Assembly: GCA_047967505.1 (NCBI GenBank)
Contig: CM106538.1
Source of the DNA: Dipteris shenzhenensis
Taxonomy: Eukaryota > Polypodiophyta > Polypodiopsida > Gleicheniales
Strand: one strand, 5' to 3'
Length of the DNA: 64,000 bases
Under the pieces are notes generated by a model. That model was given only the letters and a program-made list of their open reading frames with translations, ran no database searches and was not told the origin of the DNA. A program made the position numbers and the translations under genes. Numbering within the stretch: position 1 is the first letter of the stretch; each line of letters starts with the position of its first letter. Positions 1 to 12,400 of this stretch are shown here, piece by piece.

Positions 1-99
1 TCTTTAATACCAACTTTTGCATCAAGTATGAATGCATTCTTGTTAATTAGATATGCCACAACATTGTCCATCTGAAAAAATGAAAGAAGAGCGAATATT

Positions 100-480
100 C
101 TAGGTTATCCATCCCATGCGGAGTTTGACCAAAAACCAATCTTTAGTCGTTATAGGTCTATTGGTAAGCCAAGTCCATATGTGAGCAATAAAGTCCCACA
201 CCTTCGTTTGCCACTGGACATGAAATGAAAAGATGCAAAGAAGTTCCAAGCACGTAGTAAAAAAGACACAATTACCAAGTGCAATTCACTGTTTTTGCAA
301 TCGGTCTCCCCTAGGTAAGCCTCCAATTAGCATGCGCCAAATAAGCACCTTCCCTTGATATGCAATCTTAGAGCACAATCCTTGTAAAACTATGTCCTTC
401 CACCAAGCCTTACTTTTATAGGTGTGCCATACCCAATTAACCTTCTAAGTAAGCTAGCGCTTCTCTTTCGCATCCTAAGG
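100..480 (-). mobile_element. Degraded LINE fragment, C-terminal region of the reverse-transcriptase ORF
   Basis: Read on the minus strand, this stretch gives broken peptide matching the region after the RT of plant LINE elements. It shows a 'lIWRmLiGGLPRGDRL'-like segment, then W-x-T/D-F-I-x-H-I-W-T-W-like residues typical of the zf-RVT-containing tail. Stops interrupt every frame, so it is a relic. Its ends are uncertain and no poly(A) tail was found. The identification rests on pattern recognition of the translated peptide. Confidence 0.5.
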
Positions 481-627
481 TACACTTGATTTGTTGTATG
501 CTACACTATGTCTCGAGGCCGATGCCTTCTAAATACCCAATTAGCCTTCTAAGTAAGCTAGCACTTCTCTTTCACCATCGTATGGTACACTTGATTTGTT
601 GTACACTACACTATGTCTCGAGGCTTT
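431..627. repeat. Tandem duplication, about 104-bp unit, two copies
   Basis: The segment beginning acccaattaaccttctaagt at 431 recurs at 535 with a few substitutions. Both copies run through a ctacactatgtctcgaggc motif. It lies at the end of the LINE relic and looks like a local segmental duplication. Confidence 0.8.
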
Positions 628-640
628 CTTAATGCCCAAT

Positions 641-3600
641 CTAACCAAGGTTGTAGATCCTCCACCTGAGGAATGTCACCAAATGGAGTGTGTGTTGCCA
701 AGGTGTTGCCCTCAACTTCTCCCATAACTAGACATATCCATGGTGACCCCCCCCCCCTCTCACTCTCTCTCTCTCAGATAATGTGTAACTTATACTTTTT
801 ATACAATGTTCCTGGGTCTTATTAGATGACTTTTAAATATTTAAAAAGTGGACACTAGATAATTTTATCATTGTTTAGAGGTGATGGTAACAAAAATCTA
901 TGTTTAATTGAGCCAATGTAGTATTACAATATGAGTTATCAAGGGTTCGAAAAATTAACCACATGCAATGAAACAAAATATAGTCTGTAAGAGATGAAGT
1001 AATTTGTTTTATTTGAAAGGGAGGTTGCGAAGGCTTATTATCCAATTTTGCATGAGTACTTCTGTTTCCTCGTTTCTTTGCATCAGCATTGTAAAAATAT
1101 ATGGCCACAAATGTAGGATTTTATGAAGGTGGATTGTAAAAAATCTACAGCCACAAATGTAGATTTGGTGGATCCATGGATTCTTGTTTAAATTTTGTGA
1201 CTTGCAAGAACCCCTTTTGGGTGTGAGGCTATGTAAGTAGTACTTGAACCTAGTAGTCCTAGACGCAAATCCTTCAATAAGTGCTTTGTAAGGTGAAATT
1301 GCATGTAAGTGTCTTTTCGGGGCACTTAGGAAATCAACTATAAGATAGCAACAATAAAGGGCTTAATAAAGTGAAATTGCATTTACGTGCCGTTTTGGTG
1401 CATTTAGGAAATCGGGGGTGCAAATCTATTTGGGTATAGCTTTTGGAGCCAGCGGTAGTGTGATGCATGATATGATATGGTTGGGTGACCATGTGGTTAT
1501 GGCTTAACTTTTTTTTAAATATTACAAAATAGAGATGAAGACTCGTTTTGTAATTGTGTTGTTGTGGAGAGCATGTGATAAAGCTGATGGGAAGCCAAGT
1601 GTGAAGAAAGGCGAGCCAAAAAGCGTGGGCGTAAAAGGAAGTGATAAAAAATGATGGAGGCGGATACATGGAATGATGCGGCATGGAGCATGGATGGCGA
1701 ATGATGGGGGATGATGCGGGCATGGAGTATGGTCATGGCGATGGCCATGGCAATGGATGGAGCATGGTCAAATGATGGGGGAGTGGCAAATGGTGTCAAT
1801 CGGCGTGCCACGTGGGAGGGGGGGCCCTAATTTGAAAAGTATAATTGGGCGAATGGAGGGGGGGTTAGGGCCCGCCACGTGGTCTGGGTCATAATAAAGT
1901 TGGATAGCTGCGACCAGGGTTTTCTGACATTCCAACGCATGTACGGCGCCGTGTGTCCCTGTCCCGTACACCCTCCGTAACCACGGACCCCAACTACGGC
2001 CTACCTACCCCAACTCATTTCTATTATTAATTCTAATTTCTCTCTCGCCCCTATTGCCCTATCCTATCCTAATCCTACAATATATTATTCTTATATCTTG
2101 TCTTTCATTGTCCTCCCACTTCTGCAAAAAACGATTTCCTTTATTTCTTTATTTTTAATAATTCTGTTTTTTGTGGCTTTACACCACGTTGAATTGAAGA
2201 ACGCCTTCCTTTTGCTTTTGCACTCATTCATATGAACTAGCGCTTTACCTATATATTTGTTATTGATGCATTATGCATTTTCAAAAAGATGTTTTTCTCA
2301 AAACCAACCAGATTCAAAGCTATGCAATCATAGAACACAGTATTTTAAGATACAGGGATTGGTTGAATTAGAGCTATGTAATTGTAAAACATACAGATCT
2401 TTGTGTTTTAAGAGACAAAGATCAGGTCGGTTGATTATAGAGTTGTCCTTTCATCCATATTAACTTAGTTATCCAATGTCCCACCCAAGTTCAATTATCC
2501 CATATTTTACATGAAATGAGGTCAAGAAAGAATAGCTACCTTTTATTGAAAGAATGGTGGAGGAATTCAATGTACTTTTAACACTTATTCCTCAGTCCAT
2601 AATCTCTCCTCTCCTTTCTTTTCGTTTTCAAATACTATTGCCAAGAGTTCTCTTTCCCTGAAACACTACATGGCATCAACTACTCCATCACTCCCATTCC
2701 TCACTTTAGTTTCATGCCCATGTGAATCACATTGTCAACACACGTCTTACCCCCACACAACTACCATGTATCTCCTTTCAAAACATTAAACAATTCCGAT
2801 GCTTGACTCATCTTGACTCACAAAAAGATTGCCGATGCTTTCTAAGTATGGAAACTACAAGCAATACCATGTTGTTGACCTTTCCTAAAGAGTAATATGA
2901 CATAATTCTTCTAAAATCTTTCTAACCAAAACAATTATTATCATATTCTTATTTACTAAAGGTCCAATTCACACCTTAAAATATAATTGGTGACATGTTA
3001 ACAAATAATTGATTTTATAGTAATATAAGAAAATGCCAATTTATGAAAACTCTCAAATCACAATGTGTCTTACCCATAAAACCATGTATTAGCCCATCAT
3101 TTATAAAAGACAAAAAGGCATATTAATTAACCTAAGGAGGGAAGAAGAGGGTGAAGAGAAGGGCCGGCTATCTATATCAACTAAGGAGAGGGGGGTTACT
3201 ACTCTCTATATACACACTATGGTGACATTGGAGAGCAATAGCCCATTTGTCTTTTAAGACTCATTGATGAAGCTACAATTAAAACTTCTACATCACATGA
3301 TAGCATTAATAAATTTGTAGCTTACTACTTTAACTTTTGAATTTTCTCAATTTTTAATAAAAGGTAACACTAGCATCTAATTGAGGGGAACACAATCTTG
3401 TAATACTTGAGTCATCCTTACTACATAAATGTAATTTCTAAAAATTGTTATTTTACTATATCAACTATCCATGCAAAAAAAATTTCTACTATGACAAAAT
3501 CTACGAATTCTTTGCATTCATGAGCTAGTGTTTGGGAACTATAGGAGACTTCAAGCCCAAATGTACAATGGAACTTTAAAATCTTGACATAATCTTGACA

Positions 3601-4492
3601 CCAAGAAGAATAATATTTTTATTTATAAGAATGCTTAAGTATAATTTGGAAGTTGATTTGCATTGTGACCTCAAATTTGAAGCTAAGATGGAACGTTTTA
3701 CTTAAGAAAATTGAAGCAAGTGCCAAAAGATAATGCATACAAGATTGGATTAATAGACCTAGCATATAGTGCTTTAAGATTATTGGGCCTAAAGAGGTCA
3801 ATTTGACAAATCTGCTCTCCTAAAATAATATGAACAATAGATGTGCATGGTTAAAGTGAAGTTATTCATATGACTCTATCAAACAAGCTAAGATGGTATA
3901 TTGGGGGGCAAAGGCTTGAAAGGAACTCAACATTCTCTCTTGAATGAACATCAATAAAAAAGAAAGAGTAAGTCATAAAGGGTGTGGACAGAGTTTCTTC
4001 ATGGGGGACGGGTCATAATTGCATTATAGGAGTCACAAACTTTTAGAGTAATCATGGCCATTTATGGGCCCTTTATTTTGATTGATTGAGGGGGACCTTT
4101 ATGTACATTTTCCATGCCAAAATAAAATTTCATTAAATTTTTATAGTAAATCCCATGCCACAAGGTGATCTTTTAGACTTGACAACAAAATCAAAAGCAA
4201 GAAGCAATAGTATGGTTTAGTTTAAAAGAAAAGTTTCATTAAATGAATACACACTAACTTCCTTGCATTCATTTTAGAAAAATAATCAGTCATCTGATTG
4301 TCAGTTTAAAGAGCCCTTACACAAGATGGAAAATACACATTGTGTCGTAAATTTCTACGAAAAATAGCTTTGACATTAATTGGTTTTTTCGAGAGGAGAA
4401 GGGAGAAAGTAGGAGAGGGGATAAAGAAAGCTGTAGGGAATTAGGCAAAGAAATGGAGTACCCAATAGATTTAAAAATGAGGGGGGTGATGG

Positions 4493-4495
<3 letters not shown>
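641..4495. other. AT-rich intergenic stretch without a supportable gene
   Basis: No conserved protein, RNA gene or LTR boundary was recognised. Minor structure: a roughly 78-bp imperfect direct repeat (about 1290-1340 and 1367-1417); an ATGG/GATG-rich minisatellite-like patch (about 1660-1790); and an inverted repeat whose arms carry CCACGTGG at 1808-1815 and 1875-1882. Short ORFs here have no recognisable domains and match low-complexity composition. Confidence 0.6.
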
Positions 4496-4562
<67 letters not shown>

Positions 4563-4650
4563 GACACACACACACACACACACACGTACGCATGCACTTG
4601 CACACAAACACGCACTCATACATGCTCATGCACACGCACACACACACAGA
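4496..4650. repeat. Compound microsatellite (CT)n-(CA)n
   Basis: About 16 CT units run directly into a long CA tract, followed by interrupted CA-rich sequence with cgtacgcatg and cacgcactcat interruptions. The apparent ORFs across it on both strands are products of the repeat. Confidence 0.95.
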
Positions 4651-4753
4651 CCTATTAACACCAGTAATGTTGATAAGAAAATAGATGCCAATAAAAGCAT
4701 ATAATGTGATGCCTAGCAAGGCATTTACCATTGATTTTTTTTTCCAAGCATCA

Positions 4754-5149
4754 CCGTGATTTCGCATAGCATATTTGGAGATACAGATGCACTAAGGATT
4801 TGGACGGTTCCCCAGTCCAACTTTCACACATATTGACCAGTATATGGATAGATATGGTACACACCTTCGTGGCTAGATGGTCATTTGGGGGAGCATGCAA
4901 GGGTCTTCATAGGTAGCCTTTACCAGGAGGATTAGTTTCCTTAGGCTCCCCATTTTTCTCAAAGTCCCCCATAGGGTTGAGGTGGTACTTTCAGCCCCAA
5001 CCTTGCATTTTCTGTAGCTCTGTCACAAGACTCTGATTTTTCCCTATTAGGGGTATTTGCTTTCTCATGCTACACATGATATAATTTTCCCTTGAGCTTT
5101 GCTGTTGGAGTTTCATTCATACTTAATAGAAGTATTTTCTTCAAAAAAA
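4754..5149 (+). mobile_element. 5'-truncated LINE 3' end with short poly(A) and 8-bp target duplication
   Basis: The stretch ends in an A9 run at about 5143-5151, preceded by sequence resembling the terminal region of plant LINEs (an acttaatagaagtattttcttc segment before the A run). The 8-bp word aagcatca stands immediately before (4746-4753) and immediately after (5150-5157), as expected for target-primed reverse transcription. No coding domain survives. The duplication and A-tail are seen; assignment to LINE rather than SINE is inference. Confidence 0.5.
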
Positions 5150-5157
5150 AAGCATCA

Positions 5158-8100
5158 TCATAAAATATATTATAGCTGGAAATAGTATTAAATTTACTAC
5201 CACTACGTGATGCATTATCATTGGCATTTTTGTTACATTTTGTTATGTTTTCTAGGATGATCCACTCATTTTGCTAATGAAAGGTGTTGTAGACTTTTTG
5301 ATATCTAATGTGTGGATCAAGTCTAATTTTATTGCAAGAAGATATTTCCATGAAGACAAATAGATGGCATTAAGAGTTTTTTAAAGTCAATAGCTCCATT
5401 AAAAAGAATAAATGGTTACAAAACTCCATTATTATAATTAGTTTTGAATCTGAAAAAAGTGGGGGAACCCCATCTATGCATGTTTCAAAGTTTCAACAAC
5501 CTCCATCAAGCATTTCAAGACAGCTTCTCAATTTTCCTTGTAGTTTTTTGGCATCATGCTCAAAAAGACACTCCAATCCTATCTCTAAAATCCCTCCCCA
5601 TGAAGGTAGAAGAAGGCAATCTTATTGGCAAGGTCCCAAACCTAATCACTATGAGTTGGAGCCAACCCATGCCCAATTTTAATAAATGACCAAACATTTT
5701 GAAAATCTTCTTTCACCCAACATGCTTTTGAAATTTACCAAGTTAAAGTTTCTCAACATTTCTTATTCATGTTGTAGTGCCAAATTATTTGCTTGGAACC
5801 GAATCTTTTATAACTTTTTAAATCCTAATTGAAAGTTGTGGTGTTGTTTGTTGAAAAGTCCTTGTGGGGGATGCAAAAGAAGAATCCATCCACTCAATGT
5901 TACTTTTTGAATATGCTAAGGTGCAACTGTGAAATAATTGTTTCAATCAAACCACTTACTACCAATGTTGACGGCAAAACAATGGATCCATGCATGTAGG
6001 TAGAAATTAAACAGCAATTATTGATTATGCAAACATTTATAATATTGTAAAGAGACAATGATGACAACCAATGCACATAAAGTGGTGGAGTGACAAACTT
6101 ATTACATAAAAATAACTAGAGGTGTTCCCCAAAAAGGTTGGAGTAGTAAATCTTACATACTTGAAAGGGTTGGAGGCAAAGCAATGCCAACTTGTTTACT
6201 ATACCTTATTTGGGTTTTGAATGGAAGAAGAGATCTCTAGAGTCCCAAAAAACAAACTTGTGTGTGGATGAAATCATTCCCAGAATGTAAAACCTAGGTA
6301 AAGCCTTAGTTTCCAATGTGCTCCATGATAGGTAATAGTTTCCAATGTGCTCCATGATAGGTATCCACATGCAAAACTATTGGGATGTAATATGGAAAAA
6401 ATGGAATGGGAAAATCCATTTTTCTTTTCAAATGATAAAGGGAATTTGAAGGCACTAAAAAGAAAGAAGTGCACAAAGGACATGTGTGCGTTATTAAAAA
6501 AGAAGAAAGAGGCAGTTCTATATCTAGGTTTTTTAGGGTTTGACCTGCCCATAATGTAAGCCATCCAAGTCTGCAAAAGAAAAAGCTTGGAGGTAGTTTA
6601 AAGTGGAAGGTAGTGGAGGGAGTTTAAAGTGGAAGGTAGTAAGGCTCAATATTTTGAGTGAGAATTGCGTCACTTTTTTTAGGCCAAAGGCAAACATCCA
6701 TATCTTGAGGGACTTGAAAAAGAATAAAAGATGGGGTGGCACTCATAAGGTGTGATGGCCCATAGCAAAACAAGAAGTATATCTTTTGTGGAAAAAATGA
6801 GCTCACGTATTTCTAAAGTGTCTAAATACAATGTTGAGGCAATTAAGTTATATAGTGAGAGAATTTGGATTTTGTCCCTTTTTTGTAGATTAGGTGCAAA
6901 AGATATTACTCCCTGCCCTTGGAATGGGGTCAAGCTTGGGTTATATCAATGTCAACAAAAGTTGACTTATTATACATATTTTACCTATGTAAAATGGCAA
7001 AAGTGGACTAGTAGCCTTTACTTTGAATGTTCAAATTTATGTATGCTTATTAAAAAAATCCACAACCAAACCAAATATGGGCCCAAGATAATGCCAAGAA
7101 TAAAAACTATGAATTAGTTAATAAGGGAAAACGAGGTGAATGATAGATATCATTCAAGAGGTGTACCTAGACAGCCTGTTGTGGAGCGACGAACCAAAAT
7201 CGGATTGATCATGTGAAGACAACCAAGAGAATTCATACAACTGCAAAAACCACTGTGGCCTCTGCTCGGCAAACCAATGGAAAAGCCAAATCGACTGACA
7301 TTGAGTGAATCAATCAAGGAATTACGAAATAATGGAGCTAGAAAATTTTGAAAAGGTTGAATTTGTTTTCACTTTCAAGAGGAAATGACTACTAAGCCCT
7401 ACCCATTGGGGGCAAGCCAAAAAGAGTAGAGTGGGCAAGGGGGAGGGCAAGATACTTGACCTCTCATTTTTTGGCCACATTGCTTTTCATATGATTGTTA
7501 GAGAGAGGAGAGGGTATTTTTACCTTATTTTTGGGGGGCTTTTGAGGTTTAATTTTTAATTTCTAAATTTCTTAAAGGACTTTGGCCCAATTGTTGGAAA
7601 AATAATTGAATGAATTAGTAGGAGTGGTAGAGGAAGGAGAGGAATTTGTTCTCCTTTTGAAGATATTACATTTAGTTCTTTTTATTCGGTGTTATACAAA
7701 ACAATGCTCAACCTCTCTTCATGCCTTTGCCCCTTCCCCCTCCCTTGCCACGATGTCATCTTGCTCTTGCATGCATGTGTATGTAGATGAATGCCCGTGT
7801 GCATGCACATACATGAGATTTGAGAAGTAATATCCCTTTTTTAAAAGTTGTATGGGTGTAAATTGTTTAAACATTATTGTATTCCTCTATTAAACATGTA
7901 GATTAGATTACTTTCTTTACAACAAATTCAAATCCTTCTCTCAATGGGATTGCTCGTTGGATTGAAGTTAGAGAAGCCACTAATTAGTTCTTGGTTGGTT
8001 TGCAACTTTAAGTGATTAAAAGTCATTGACTTATAATATAAAGGCATGTCCAAAATAATTAAATTGGGTGGGTATGCAAAGTGGATGCAAGGGTGAGTGG

Positions 8101-8640
8101 GTCGAGGCAATTCCCTTTGAGCATCGAGCCTGTTTGTAGCTCGATTCCCACACGGGTGCGGTGGGTGCATGGGGTAGTATTTTCCTACGAAACTGGTAGT
8201 TCAAAAAAGAGAGGAAAAAAAGTAGCATAATTTAAATGATATTTAAGAGGATTTATAATCCTCATCATTTATCTTAGTCTTCTTAAGGTACTAGGTCTTG
8301 GATTTTTATCATGTTGACCTCTTAAATTATTTTCCATTTCCATATGAGAAACCCCAATCAACAAAATGGTTGCCATTGCTACCATTCCTACCTATTTCTT
8401 GATACCATCCCTACCATTTCTCTTAAATTATTCGATCTAAGAATTGGCAATGAAGAAATGATTCGGAGGCGAGGCTACGGATGTAGGCATGGATGGCATG
8501 GGATGGGAGGAGGAGGGAGGATGGGGGGAGGATGAGATAACTTTGTTAAACCATGTCGATTACTCATGGATGGCATGAATGGATGGATGGATGGATGAGG
8601 GCGGAGGTTAAGGAGGGTAAAAGGTTAACTAGGGTAAGGT
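5158..8640. other. Intergenic stretch without a supportable gene
   Basis: AT-rich sequence with no recognised protein family, tRNA or LTR. It contains small tandem duplications (6307-6363; about 6595-6645) and a GGATG/ATGG-rich patch at about 8470-8600 just upstream of the H+-ATPase promoter region. Confidence 0.6.
6307..6363. repeat. Tandem duplication, 29-bp period, two copies
   Basis: The 28-base word starting tagtttccaatgtgctccat occurs at 6307 and again at 6336 without change, separated by one base. The identity suggests a recent slippage or duplication event. Confidence 0.9.
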
Positions 8641-9010
8641 GAAGGTAACTCATCTCTCTCATAGGCTACTTTTTGAACAAGAATATGAAAGCTTTACGAG
8701 CTCGCTGGCTATGGCGATGGCGGAAAGCTGCCACCCTGCCTTTCTTGTTCCCCGTCCGTAGTGCGCATCCTCACTCATCCCACCCCTTCAATCATCCCTC
8801 GCCCTCCCATTCTTCTCCCGCATTTTATCTCTCCAGCTCCATTACATCCCCCAGCTCCCAGATCTGCCGTATCTTTGCCTCTCGTGATTTGCCAGTACCC
8901 TGACAGAGAGAGCGAGAGAAAGAGCGAAAGAGACGGAGCGAGACAGACAGAATCCGTCGTGTGTGGACTGCTTAGAGTGACTTCCTATCAGCTGCTGATC
9001 GTGTCCTCGC

Positions 9011-9018
9011 TTTATAAG
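9011..9018 (+). promoter_or_regulatory. Candidate TATA box for the H+-ATPase gene
   Basis: A tttataag word lies about 450 bases upstream of the initiator ATG. It follows a purine-rich GAGA segment (about 8903-8950) and precedes a strongly pyrimidine-rich leader. A start site about 30 bases downstream would give a leader of about 430 bases. This is a position and composition argument only. Confidence 0.35.
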
Positions 9019-9088
9019 TACTGCCCAGCTTCGCTTTGCTCCTTCTTGCTCCTCCTCAGCTCCCTATTTTGCTCCCTCCAATCCCTGG

Positions 9089-9154
9089 ATGCTTCCCCAG
9101 CTTCCCTCCATGGCTCCTTCCCCGCCTTCCATCCTTCGCAGTTGCTTGCCTTAG
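9089..9154 (+). CDS. Upstream ORF 1 in the H+-ATPase leader (21 aa)
   Basis: An ATG at 9089 opens a 21-codon frame ending in TAG at 9152-9154. A second in-frame ATG at 9110 sits in a cleaner context (tccATGg). The frame closes more than 300 bases before the main ATG, so it could allow reinitiation. Leader uORFs that tune translation are known for some plant H+-ATPase genes. Whether this stretch is transcribed depends on the true start site and on any leader intron. Confidence 0.35.
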   Translation: MLPQLPSMAPSPPSILRSCLP

Positions 9155-9184
9155 GCTAGCTCCCACTTCGTGATTGCTCGCAGA

Positions 9185-9247
9185 ATGCATCTTCGTGGCT
9201 CAGGGCCTTGCCTGCAATATGAGCTGCTCAGCTCGCTTCTACACTGA
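9185..9247 (+). CDS. Upstream ORF 2 in the H+-ATPase leader (20 aa)
   Basis: An ATG at 9185 opens a 20-codon frame ending in TGA at 9245-9247. It lies 31 bases after uORF 1 and overlaps uORF 3 in another frame. The peptide resembles nothing I recognise, so any effect would come from the act of translation. It is conditional on the leader being transcribed and unspliced here. Confidence 0.3.
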   Translation: MHLRGSGPCLQYELLSSLLH

Positions 9248-9254
9248 GTCTTAG
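9219..9254 (+). CDS. Upstream ORF 3 in the H+-ATPase leader (11 aa)
   Basis: An ATG at 9219 opens an 11-codon frame ending in TAG at 9252-9254, overlapping uORF 2. No further ATG-initiated frame was noticed between it and the main ATG at 9471. Confidence 0.3.
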   Translation: MSCSARFYTES

Positions 9255-9470
9255 CGATCCTTGTTGCTAGCGGAATTCGCTGCTGTGGACTTTGAACTTG
9301 GTAGGTGGGCGAACTCCTCCATCTGTGCCAGACTCTTGCAGCTTTGGTCCTCTCTTCAAGCCTCCAACCTCCCTTCGGTTCATATATCAGTAGAGAATTG
9401 ATCTCCTGCTTCATATCTCAAGCTTACGCCTCCCAGCCTCAGACGCTCGGCACTAGTAAGCATTTCCGAC

Positions 9471-12400
9471 ATGGAGGACAAGGCAGCCAGCCTCGATGCC
9501 ATCAACAAAGAGACCGTCGATCTGGTAATCTTTTCCTACAGTAGCTGAAGGTTTATCTTGCAAATGCAGTGGTGAGTTCTCAGCAGTTTGGTTCATGGAG
9601 TTTCTTTACACAATAATCGAAGCTCTTGCCTTTCGCCTGCATGCTACTAGTTCTCGCTCGAGTTTATTACCCTCTTCCTCACCGTGATAAGTAGTTCTTA
9701 AATCTCTGAGCGACTTGCATGCTGGTCCTTTAGTAAATTTTAGCTCGTATACGAGAGAAAGTAGCGTCTTCTGGAGGAAAATCAATCAAACTGCATGCGT
9801 GTGGGTCTTCTTGCTTCACGATCATTGAAAAATCTATTGGCTCAACCTCGTAGTAGGACGATCTCAAAGCATCCGGTATGAACGGAAATCAGGCAGCTGA
9901 TTAATCGTCTCTTGGACTTTTCCTGCTCTTCCACACTCACTCGCAAGTGGGTTAATGCCGGCAAGCCTCTTTTAGTCAGTAGATCTGTTATCATCTGTAA
10001 CGTTGGACTGGTCGTTCTTATTTTTTAACGTTGCGGTTTATACTGCGAAAAATGCGAGTATGTCGGGCTTCTTTGGCCTTAGTCTTCAAGAAAATAGGAA
10101 TTTTGGCATCAACGAAGACCCTTCGAATTAAATCTAAAGAATAGGAACTCTGGCAGCAACGAAGACCCTTGGAATTACATCTAAAGAATTTAGGAGGACG
10201 AGAGTATAATCATAAGCCTCTGGTCACGTGACATCCTTCGCGGCTTAGAATTACGGACATTTATAGTCTTTATTTTCTCCCCACTGTATATTTGTTATTA
10301 CAACCACATCAAAGGTACTCCTTTCACTCTACATTCTCTGACGAGACTCAGCCGTCTTTGTTCCAGCATTGTACTTTTCTTTGAAGGACCTGCAGCCACG
10401 TTTTCTTTGGTTGTTCCGTCCAATTATATAGAAGTTTCGCAGACTGCCCTTGCAAAATTCCAATAGAATAAAATCAAGCAGCTGATAAAATGTGATGTAC
10501 TCAGTTAACATCATCTTTCAAATGGCCACATATGATATCATCTGAGAGTACCATGAAGAGGATCTAGGCCAGAACCACTATGGATGTGAGACCAATTTGC
10601 ATGACTTGGGTGCCTTGGCATTTTGAAAGTTTCATCGTGGGTTTCTCTCAATTGCGTAACGTTGTCCACATATTTCCACCTTGAATCAGCAATAAACTGT
10701 GCGCTTGTAAACTGCAGGAGAACATTCCCGTTGAAGAAGTGTTTGATCAGCTTCGGTGCTCCAGGGAAGGTCTTACCAGCAACGATGTGCAAGAGAGGCT
10801 CACCATTTTCGGTTACAACAAACTCGAAGAGAAAAAAGTAAGAATTTGTCCCCTCTGCCAGCAAAGCTGGTTGTAGCTGTCTTAAATACTCTACACATTT
10901 GCCATTTATGATTCACCCTATTGTCTTCCTAGCGATGATTGCAATGATTCCTAGCGGTATGATTGCAAGTCCTTTTCAAACAAGTGAAGGGACAAGTTTA
11001 AAGTTTCATGTGAAATGCGAGTAGTACGAAGTTTGCGTCAGCCTTGTGTCAAATTAAATTTACATGATATAATGTCTGTGTAGCAGCTATGTTTGATTGG
11101 CATTAGAATGACTTGACACTAAAAACCCTCAGCATTCTGGTCTGTAAAAGCGTATTTGTCTGTGACCTGCACGGACTCTTGTGTTAATTCAAATTCTCCA
11201 CATGACATATCTGCGTGGTGTGAGTGGACTTGTAAAAGATGATTTGAGGGCATCATTCAGTCAAACCTTTGCTTTTCATTTCAATTTTGTGCCAACAACT
11301 GCAAAATTCTACTGGCAATCACTTTCAGCTTCTTACAAGTTATCTTACTCATCGTGAGCACCCTGGCTGTTCTAGGTCGCAGAAGTTAATTGATTGGAGT
11401 ATAATGCCTCTTAAAACTTTTTGCAGGAGAGCAAATTTCTCAAATTTTTGGGTTTTATGTGGAACCCCCTTTCATGGGTTATGGAAGCCGCTGCTATTAT
11501 GGCCATTGCTCTGGCAAATGGTGATGTGAGTACATTATAAATGGCTCTAATTTTTTCTCTCTAGCTTTCAACAAATTGTTACTTTGGTATGGAATTGCCT
11601 GTGGGACAATCATGTCGGACTAGGACTTTCCATGCTGTGTTCATTTGCTGACCTGGCAGAGCCAAATTCTAAATCGTTGCAGAATAGGCCTCCAGACTGG
11701 CAAGATTTTACTGGAATCATCACACTGCTTGTAATCAATTCGACCATTAGTTTTATAGAGGAAAATAATGCTGGCAATGCTGCAGCTGCGTTGATGGCCA
11801 GACTAGCTCCAAGGGCCAAGGTAAACGCTTCCTATAAATGTATTCAGTCTATCCTGTCATACGTTTGAAAGGCTAACTGTGATGAAACCTGTCCATCATT
11901 GTAAAATTTATTAGCAGGATAAGGCCGTTGCATTTCGAAAGTCACTTTAATGTATAATCTTTCGGAGTAATGTGATGCAGATGCATAGATTTCAAGAAGC
12001 TTTTGCTCGATTTGTGTGTGAAATACTTATTTTGCCTTCTCTCTTCTTTGCATCTTGAATGATGACTAGGCCCAGCAGTAGAATGCAGAATATGCAAAAT
12101 ATCCAAGGCCTGATGTGCTTCCACTCTGCATTCAAGGGGAGAAACTGCCTTTGCAAGGGAGTTCTTCTCTGCCCAAGTGTTCACCATGAAAGGATTCCGT
12201 TTGTGGGCTACATCATCCTTATAACGTTGCTACCACATCTTTGCATCCTTTGTCAGGAAGGTGGATGCGACTAACACTTGATCCTCATCCTCCTCAAGAC
12301 AGGCTGAGCTGAAGAAACACTCCACATCATAGCAAAAGACCTCCCAAGGGTTTGCTTTGCTACCATCAAATGCTTTGGGTTCCCTTGGCTTGATCTTAGG

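Noticed and set aside
1807-1882. Inverted repeat with two CCACGTGG G-box palindromes as a promoter
   Set aside because: No gene follows within several kilobases on either strand; kept only as a note in the intergenic entry.
1334-1971. Overlapping 67-129-codon minus-strand frames
   Set aside because: They fall on the ATGG/GATG-rich minisatellite-like patch and show no conserved domain.
4317-4767. Frames rich in CVCV, HTHT and RERE
   Set aside because: Translation of the CT/CA microsatellite on both strands.
8040-8170. tRNA or SINE at a gctcgattccc B-box-like word
   Set aside because: No matching A box at suitable spacing and no cloverleaf.
8761-9159. 132-codon plus-strand frame in the H+-ATPase upstream region
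   Set aside because: Pyrimidine-rich composition gives a long Pro/Ser/Leu frame by chance; no domain, and it overlaps the likely promoter and leader.
11584-11868. 94-codon frame with an alternative ATG before exon 4
   Set aside because: The part before 11683 is intron sequence; only 11683-11820 is conserved with the pump family.
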